A DNA stretch of 64,000 nucleotides. Source: Pseudomonas nabeulensis (GTDB lineage Bacteria > Pseudomonadota > Gammaproteobacteria > Pseudomonadales > Pseudomonadaceae). Position 1 is the stretch's first letter. Each line of letters starts with the position of its first letter. Where the stretch lies: contig NZ_QUZT01000004.1 in assembly GCF_004682045.1 (NCBI RefSeq), positions 62,001 through 126,000 on the forward strand. Direction: 5' to 3'. A program made the position numbers and the translations under genes. Positions 59,100-64,000 of this stretch are shown here, piece by piece. The notes beneath the pieces are model-generated. The model was not told the DNA's origin. It ran no database searches and saw only the letters and a program-made list of their open reading frames with translations.

Positions 59100-59381
59100 A
59101 TGTCTTACAACTTCCAAGGTAACGCGAGCGTAATGACTGCCTCTCGTCATTTGGGCACACCATCGGATGAATGTTTGAATGAGTCAGCGGAGATCCATCT
59201 GAGCAGCAGTGGAAAACCAACGATTGCGCGTTTGGACTTCGACAAGCCACTGGATTGGCCGGGTAATCCTAACTTTGTCGCAGTCCATTTACCCGATGGC
59301 TCCACCGTGAGTGGCGTCATCGTCGATATAGATCGGCCCACGAATGCGCCCGGATGGGTCACGTTTACAGTAGATGATTGA
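59100..59381 (+). CDS. Small hypothetical protein
   Basis: 93 residues with GAGG 10 bases before the ATG. ECLNESAEIHLSSSGKPTIA, FVAVHLPDGSTVSGVIVDID and APGWVTFTVDD are beta-rich, probably a small barrel. No known family. It lies 41 bases after the SDR gene in the same direction and is likely co-transcribed. Confidence 0.62.
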   Translation: MSYNFQGNASVMTASRHLGTPSDECLNESAEIHLSSSGKPTIARLDFDKPLDWPGNPNFVAVHLPDGSTVSGVIVDIDRPTNAPGWVTFTVDD

Positions 59382-59439
59382 GGTGTGACAAGCGCCGGAG
59401 CTCATCCATCGAATTGTCGGACAATTTTTTTGAATTTTT

Positions 59440-59451
59440 TTTGACGTCAAA
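59440..59451. promoter_or_regulatory. 12-bp perfect palindrome before the 59483 gene
   Basis: TTTGACGTCAAA, in an A/T-rich stretch with long T runs 32 bases before the next start codon. It could be an operator in the promoter region. Confidence 0.35.
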
Positions 59452-59482
59452 TATCTGTAATTCATGAGCATAGGGAGGTCTC

Positions 59483-59737
59483 ATGAAAGATAGCAATCTA
59501 TTTACCATCGAGTATCAGCTTCACGGTGAACCGAAGTCCTTCATCGTGCGCGCATCGCAAATGAACAATGCCGAGGCTTGGCATTGGGCCAGCTGCGATG
59601 CAGGTGTCGCCGTCACACCCAAATTTGGCCAACACACACTCAAGCGTGTTTCCAAGCCGATGGCGGAGAAATACGGCATCACGCAGGTACGCTGGAGCGC
59701 CGCGACGCAGGTTCAGTGGGCGGAGGGCCTTACGTGA
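59483..59737 (+). CDS. DUF6555-like small protein
   Basis: 84 residues with GGGAGG 9 bases upstream. FTIEYQLHGEPKSFIVRASQ, NNAEAWHWASCDAGV and KPMAEKYGITQVRW are the family pattern of a small Pseudomonas protein usually located in stress-responsive loci. Function unknown. The stop codon overlaps the start of the next gene by one base. Confidence 0.7.
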   Translation: MKDSNLFTIEYQLHGEPKSFIVRASQMNNAEAWHWASCDAGVAVTPKFGQHTLKRVSKPMAEKYGITQVRWSAATQVQWAEGLT

Positions 59738-59976
59738 TGAACAGCCAGGCACTTGGTTATACGAAAAGACAAGCACGCGATGATGAGGTCGCGCGAAATA
59801 ACGAGATGTTTTTCGAAGCCGATCGACTGGATGCGCAAGCGTACAAAATTATCGAGTCCTACAGCGGCGACGCGCAGACATGGGCGCGCTTCATCGAAGC
59901 GAAGAAAGCTGCAGATGCGCAACGCACCGCCGCTTACCAAGAGTGGATGCGCATCCATCGTACAAAGCGAAGATAG
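59737..59976 (+). CDS. Small charged helical protein
   Basis: 79 residues from the ATG at 59737, with GGAGGG about 10 bases upstream. ARNNEMFFEADRLDAQAYKI and WARFIEAKKAADAQRTAAYQ form one or two long helices; the tail is basic (RIHRTKRR). Translation is coupled to the DUF6555-like gene. No known function. Confidence 0.65.
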   Translation: MNSQALGYTKRQARDDEVARNNEMFFEADRLDAQAYKIIESYSGDAQTWARFIEAKKAADAQRTAAYQEWMRIHRTKRR

Positions 59977-59978
59977 CC

Positions 59979-60005
59979 GTCAGCCCTGTCAAAAACAGGG
60001 CTGAC
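59979..60005. terminator. Hairpin between convergent small genes
   Basis: GTCAGCCCTGT and ACAGGGCTGAC pair perfectly (11 bases) around CAAAA. It starts 3 bases after the stop codon at 59976 and lies between two convergent genes, so a two-way terminator is likely in spite of the missing T-run. Confidence 0.6.
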
Positions 60006-60018
60006 GCCCGGTCAAGTA

Positions 60019-60198
60019 TCACGCCCCTGACTCAGGGTCTTTTGAAGGCCCGCCAGGGGCGACGCCGCCTTGATCGACGTCCGCCTTCCAGGGGCGGTCG
60101 ACCGTCGGGTCCTCCGATTTGTCGTTGCGCTTTGCCGTATCGGGCCGCACCTTTTGCCCGGTTTGCCCCGACGTATGGGGTGTGGATGGTGGGTTCAT
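60019..60198 (-). CDS. 59-residue disordered protein
   Basis: A short gene on the minus strand with GAGGAGG 5 bases before its ATG, one of the best ribosome-binding sites in the window. The product is Pro/Gly/Asp/Lys-rich and hydrophilic throughout: HTSGQTGQKVRPDTAKRNDK, VDRPWKADVDQGG, APGGPSKDPESGA. No cysteine, no membrane helix; it should be disordered, like small hydrophilin-type stress proteins (inference). It overlaps no other gene. Confidence 0.65.
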   Translation of the reverse strand: MNPPSTPHTSGQTGQKVRPDTAKRNDKSEDPTVDRPWKADVDQGGVAPGGPSKDPESGA

Positions 60199-60207
60199 GA
60201 CGCCTCC

Positions 60208-61133
60208 TCAATCACTGATATGCAGCACGACCTTGCCGTGCACATGCTCATTGGCCAGGTAATCCAGCGCCTGCACCGCAGCCTCCAACTCGAATACCTT
60301 GGCGAGGTAGACCCGCACATTGCCGGCCTTGATCAAGCCGGCGATCTCTGTCAGCTCCTCGCCACGTGGCGCCGCGGTAAAACGTGCGCCGGTCTTGCCG
60401 GCTGCCTGCGGATGGCTGGCTTCGGGCATCGTCAGGGTCGACACCAGCCGGCCCCCTCCCCCAGCACTTGCCAGGAACGGGCCTGGGTGTCGCCGCCGAT
60501 CAAATCAATCACCAGGTCAAACTCCTTGCAAATGTCCTCAAAACGCTCGGTCTTGTAGTCGATCGCGCGGTCTGCCCCCAACTCGCGCAAGTACGGCAGG
60601 CTGTCCGTGGACGCGGTGGCGTATACCTCGGCACCCTTGACCTTGGCAAACTGCACGGCCAAGTGGCCCACCCCGCCGGTCCCGCCATGGATCAGGACCT
60701 TCTGCCCTTGCTCGATCTGTCCGTGCTCCACCAGGGCCTGCCAAGCGGTATGGCCCGCCAACGGTACGCCAGCCGCGACCGGCCAATCCAACGCATGAGG
60801 AATACGCGCCAGATGCACCGCCGGTACCCGCGAATACTCGGCATAGCCACCGTCGGCACCAATCATCGCAAACACCCGATCACCCTTCTTGAAATCGCTG
60901 ACGCCCTGCCCGACTTTTTCTACCAGGCCGGCGACTTCACGGCCGAGGGTCAGCGGGAGTTTGTCCTGCTTGACCTCCGGGTATTGGCCTTCACGAATCT
61001 TGTAGTCCACAGGGTTGATGCCCACGAAAAAATTCTTGACCAGCACCTCGCCTGCCAGAGGCTCCGGCACCTCGACGTCACAAAACCGCATGACCTCGGG
61101 GCCGCCAAACTGCTCAATCCTGATTGCTTTCAT
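60208..61133 (-). pseudogene. Quinone oxidoreductase-like NADP-dependent dehydrogenase, frameshifted
   Basis: From the ATG at 61133, IRIEQFGGPEVMRFCDVEVP, LGREVAGLVEKVGQG and LIHGGTGGVGHLAVQFAKVK are the start, the core and the NADPH site of a zinc-independent medium-chain reductase. The frame breaks near 60452-60462, where the plus strand shows runs of five C; adding one base joins it to STLTMPEASHPQAAGKTGAR and the normal end ALDYLANEHVHGKVVLHISD. Total length after correction is about 308 residues. The rest is undamaged, so this may be a recent mutation or a sequencing error in the homopolymer. It reduces quinones or enals in the family. Confidence 0.88.
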
Positions 61134-61311
61134 GTTACGCACCTCGTTGTCTGTTCAAAGCACACAGGGGTGTGGAGGACCGTCGATGTCCAGGGGTTCA
61201 CTTGATGTCGAGCAACACTGACAAACGGCAGCTTCCACCCACGAATCCACTCGAACCTTTGCGTCTACCGGCCCGTCCCAACTGTATTCAGCCAAGACCC
61301 GGGAGTGCCTG

Positions 61312-63624
61312 ATGCTTATCTACCCCAAAAGCCATTTCCAGCCTTATACCAATACCTGCGGCGGTTGGGGTTCGGCCAAGTCGGTAATGCAGATCCTGTG
61401 GCGCGAACAAGCGCTGGCCAAGGCGCCCGCCGCGCTGTTCAGACAGAACAAGCCCGACGGGTTTGCCTGCGTCAGTTGCGCCTGGGCCAAGCCCGGCCAT
61501 CCCCATGCGCTGGAGTTCTGTGAGAACGGCGCCAAGGCCACCGCCTGGGAACTAACGTCCCTCAAGACAGACCCGGCGTTCTTTGCCGAGCACAGCCTCA
61601 GCGACCTGCGTACCTGGCCCGACTATGCGCTGGAGCAGCATGGCCGCCTGACCCACCCGCTACGCTACGACCCCGACACTGATCATTACCAGGAAACCTC
61701 CTGGGAAGAGGCCTACCGTGAAATCGGCGCCCAACTCAAGGCCATGGACCCCGACAGCGTGGTGTTCTATGCCTCCGGGCGGGCGTCGCTGGAAACCTCG
61801 TTCATGTACCAGTTGTTCGCGCGCGCCTACGGCACCAACAACCTTCCCGACAGCTCCAACATGTGCCACGAGAGTACCTCGGTAGGGTTGCAGGAAAGCA
61901 TCGGCGTGCCGGTGGGCACCGTGACCCTGGCAGACTTCGAGCACACCGATTGCCTGTTTTTCTTTGGCCAGAACGTTGGCAGCAATAGCCCGCGGATGCT
62001 GCATCAACTGCAGGACGTGCGGCGACGCGATGTGCCCATCATCACCTTCAACCCCCTGCGCGAACGCGGCCTGGAGCGTTTCGTCAACCCGCAGTCCCCC
62101 ACGGAAATGCTCACGCCCGACTCGACCTTGATCAGCACCCAGTACCATCAAGTGGCAATCGGCGGTGATACGGCAGCGATCACCGGTATCGCCAAGGCGT
62201 TGCTGGAAATGGATGACCTCGCCACCGAACAAGGCAGCCCGGCCGTACTCGATCATGACTTCATCGCCCGCCATACCGAAGGCTTCGAAACCTTCACCAC
62301 CTACGTGCGTGGTTGTACCTGGGCTCACCTCGAGCACCAGAGCGGGCTGACGCGCGGCGCACTGGAAGCCGCCGCGACCGTGTATGCCCACAGCCAAAGC
62401 GTGATGTTCGTCTACGGCATGGGGCTGACCCAGCATCGACACGGCGTGGCCAACGTGCAGATGCTGGTCAACCTGATGCTGCTGCGCGGCAATATCGGCA
62501 AGGCCGGCGCCGGGATCTGCCCGGTGCGCGGCCACTCCAATGTGCAAGGCCAGCGCACGGTGGGCATTACCGAAGACCCGAAAAAAGTGCCGACGGAGTT
62601 GATCGAACAGCACTTCGGCTTCAAGGTGCCGGAGAAAATGGGCGTGTGTACGGTGGATGCGTGCGAAGGGATTCTCAGCGGCCAGGTGCGCGGTTTTGTC
62701 GGCCTGGGCGGCAACTTTCTGCGGGCAATTCCGGACACCTCGCGCATGGAGCCCGCCTGGCAAGGGTTGCACCTGAACGTACAGGTCGCCACCAAGCTCA
62801 ACCGCACGCACTTGCTGCCTGCGCGTCACCAGTGGCTGCTGCCATGCCTGGGTCGCATCGAAATAGACCGGCAAAATGGCGTGGCGCAAACCTACACCAC
62901 AGAAGACAGCACCGGCTGCATCCACAGCTGGCGTGGCAGCAGCGAGCCGGTCGGCCCTCATGTGCGCGCCGAAGCCAGCATCGTCGCCGGGCTGGCCATG
63001 GCAACCCTCTCCCATCCCTGCAACATCGATTGGCAGGCCTGGAGCACCGACTACGCCAAGGTCCGCACGGCCATCGGGCAGATCTACCCGCAGATATTCC
63101 ACGACATGGAAAGCCGTATGACCGAGCCTGGCGGCTTCCATCGCCCGATTGCCGCCGCGCACCGCAAGTGGTTGACCCCGAGCGGCAAGGCGCAGTTCGT
63201 CAAGCCCGTGACCCTGGCCGAAGATGACGACGTGAACCTTGCGCAACCGGCACGGGATGTCCTGCAACTGATGACGCTGCGCAGCAACGATCAGTTCAAC
63301 ACCACCATTTACGGTTATGACGATCGCTTTCGCGGGGTCAGCGGCACGCGCGAGGTGATTTTCATGCACTGCAACGACATCGTGCGCCTGGGCTTCACGC
63401 CCGGCGCGCAGGTGATGTTGACCACTGCCATCGAACCGGAGGTCAAGCGCCAGGTCGGGCCATTCGAAATCATCGCCTACGACATTCCCGAAGGCTGCGC
63501 CGCCGCGTATTACCCCGAATGCAACCCGCTGGTGCCGCTCTGGCACCACGCTGAACGCAGCAAGGTGCCTGCCGCCAAATCGGTGCCGGTGCGGCTCAGC
63601 GCGTCGCCGACTCACCCAGGATGA
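61312..63624 (+). CDS. FdhF/YdeP-family molybdopterin oxidoreductase
   Basis: 770 residues. A short N-terminal Cys region (NTCGGWGSAKSVM, ACVSCAWAKPGHPHALEFCE) precedes the large molybdopterin domain: SVVFYASGRASLETSFMYQL, SSNMCHESTSVGL, FFFGQNVGSNSP and GNIGKAGAGICPVRGHSNVQ. The C-terminal molydop-binding barrel ends with YDIPEGCAAAYYPECNPLVP. The family (TIGR01701) is related to formate dehydrogenase alpha chains; the true substrate is uncertain, and YdeP is linked to acid resistance in E. coli. It overlaps the end of the oppositely oriented oxidase gene by 29 bases. Confidence 0.92.
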   Translation: MLIYPKSHFQPYTNTCGGWGSAKSVMQILWREQALAKAPAALFRQNKPDGFACVSCAWAKPGHPHALEFCENGAKATAWELTSLKTDPAFFAEHSLSDLRTWPDYALEQHGRLTHPLRYDPDTDHYQETSWEEAYREIGAQLKAMDPDSVVFYASGRASLETSFMYQLFARAYGTNNLPDSSNMCHESTSVGLQESIGVPVGTVTLADFEHTDCLFFFGQNVGSNSPRMLHQLQDVRRRDVPIITFNPLRERGLERFVNPQSPTEMLTPDSTLISTQYHQVAIGGDTAAITGIAKALLEMDDLATEQGSPAVLDHDFIARHTEGFETFTTYVRGCTWAHLEHQSGLTRGALEAAATVYAHSQSVMFVYGMGLTQHRHGVANVQMLVNLMLLRGNIGKAGAGICPVRGHSNVQGQRTVGITEDPKKVPTELIEQHFGFKVPEKMGVCTVDACEGILSGQVRGFVGLGGNFLRAIPDTSRMEPAWQGLHLNVQVATKLNRTHLLPARHQWLLPCLGRIEIDRQNGVAQTYTTEDSTGCIHSWRGSSEPVGPHVRAEASIVAGLAMATLSHPCNIDWQAWSTDYAKVRTAIGQIYPQIFHDMESRMTEPGGFHRPIAAAHRKWLTPSGKAQFVKPVTLAEDDDVNLAQPARDVLQLMTLRSNDQFNTTIYGYDDRFRGVSGTREVIFMHCNDIVRLGFTPGAQVMLTTAIEPEVKRQVGPFEIIAYDIPEGCAAAYYPECNPLVPLWHHAERSKVPAAKSVPVRLSASPTHPG

Positions 63625-63850
63625 ACACCACCATTACCAGCAACCACAGCAGGTACACCCATCCAAACAGGCGTACCCAGCCGCGGTGCCGGTAAAGCCC
63701 TAAATAGAACAGCAACAACAGCAGGAACTGGCCGACGGCGGCGAGCATGATCACGCCGCCCAACCCGGGCTGATAGCGAACGCACAATATTTGCACGGCC
63801 AGCAACAGCAGCAGCGCCCCATAGACTTTCAACGCGCCCGCCATGCTCAT
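63596..63850 (-). CDS. Small terminal-oxidase membrane subunit (COX subunit IV-like)
   Basis: 84 residues with three membrane helices (GALLLLLAVQILCV, VIMLAAVGQFLLLLLFYLGL, GWVYLLWLLVMVVFILG). Size, three helices and position after a subunit III gene fit the prokaryotic cytochrome oxidase subunit IV family. It starts one base after the stop codon of the upstream gene. A NorE/NorF-type accessory pair is the alternative. Confidence 0.72.
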   Translation of the reverse strand: MSMAGALKVYGALLLLLAVQILCVRYQPGLGGVIMLAAVGQFLLLLLFYLGLYRHRGWVRLFGWVYLLWLLVMVVFILGESATR

Positions 63851-63851
63851 C

Positions 63852-64000
63852 TCAACGTCCCACCAGGTAGAGAGTGGGAAACAACAGGATCCAGATCCCG
63901 TCCACCAGGTGCCAATACAGGCTGATCATTTCCAGGCGCATCGCGCCCTGATGAGGCGTCAACCGGTCGCGCTTCAACGCGCTGTACAGCCACAGGGCCA
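63852..64000 (-). CDS. Heme-copper oxidase subunit III-like protein, cut by the window
   Basis: Only the last 49 codons are visible. [20 protein letters not shown], then [20 protein letters not shown], is the final helix of cytochrome c oxidase subunit III/NorE proteins, with the WH-VD-IW motif. It overlaps or abuts the small subunit gene and is the upstream gene of the pair. The rest lies to the right of the window. Confidence 0.85.
   Translation of the reverse strand, partial: ALWLYSALKRDRLTPHQGAMRLEMISLYWHLVDGIWILLFPTLYLVGR

Noticed and set aside
61660-63615. 651-codon open frame opposite the FdhF/YdeP gene
   Set aside because: It is a mirror frame of a strongly coding GC-rich gene; its His/Asp/Arg-rich translation has no domain and the opposite strand has clear molybdoenzyme motifs.
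1-64000. tRNA genes, rRNA genes and CRISPR arrays
   Set aside because: I looked for T-loop GGTTCGA-type sequences and regularly spaced repeats and found none that fit.

Overview
The window looks like a chromosome segment of a Pseudomonas of the fluorescens group. At the left edge is the 3' part of a Pseudomonas-type pntB. At the right edge are core-like metabolic genes: a quinone oxidoreductase, an FdhF/YdeP molybdoenzyme and the start of a terminal-oxidase operon. Between them lies about 58 kb of accessory DNA. Gene identities come from reading the translations against remembered families; no database search was run.

Left junction (about 1.4-3.3 kb): a graveyard after pntB. It holds a C-terminal scrap of an alpha/beta hydrolase (+ strand), a KatG-like scrap, an N-terminal scrap of an alpha/beta hydrolase (- strand) and a frameshifted tetR gene. 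A perfect 7-bp-arm palindrome survives between the hydrolase scrap and tetR.

ICE of the PFGI-1 class (about 3.3-40.2 kb): (i) a maintenance and replication block: coiled-coil protein, AlpA-like regulator, ParA, small ORF, ParB, DUF2857, STY4528-type replication protein, PFL_4669 family, DUF3158, SSB and topoisomerase III; (ii) a 1.1-kb noncoding region full of inverted repeats, then a promoter and structured leader driving a DUF3577/STY4534 protein, a Cys-rich protein and RadC; (iii) a mating-pair apparatus: PilL N-domain protein, PFL_46xx/47xx genes, lytic transglycosylase, TraD coupling ATPase, VirB8/B9/B10-like proteins, lipoprotein, VirB4/TraC ATPase, TraU-, TraH- and TraG-like proteins. 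It is interrupted by an oppositely oriented mvaT silencer and by an XRE regulator cassette; (iv) a second copy of the promoter/leader element driving a small gene and an ArdC antirestriction protein, followed by the MOBH relaxase TraI. No integrase, excisionase or tRNA att site was found, so the element is probably decayed at its ends or continues in an unrecognised form.

Cargo (40.3-49.3 kb): a DUF5623-type gene, then a two-gene operon of an OLD-family ATPase-TOPRIM nuclease and a UvrD-like helicase (Gabija-like anti-phage defence), a membrane-associated orphan, and a string of unrecognised small genes. A GGGGGCA repeat pair near 49.5 kb may mark the former integrase end.

Stress-type accessory island (49.8-60.2 kb): many very small genes with a plasmid-stabilisation-like protein, a formaldehyde/zinc alcohol dehydrogenase, a glycosyltransferase, a cupin, a CinA-type amidase, an oil-body-associated-protein homologue and an SDR with an extra N-terminal domain. 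Two genes here are shorter than 60 codons: a 50-aa lipoprotein and a 59-aa disordered protein.

The most unusual signal is a promoter plus roughly 130-nt leader present twice (13.73-13.89 and 36.18-36.34 kb). The two copies differ by compensatory base changes in predicted stems, which argues for a structured regulatory RNA (or structured single-stranded DNA) controlling the ICE genes that act first in a new host.
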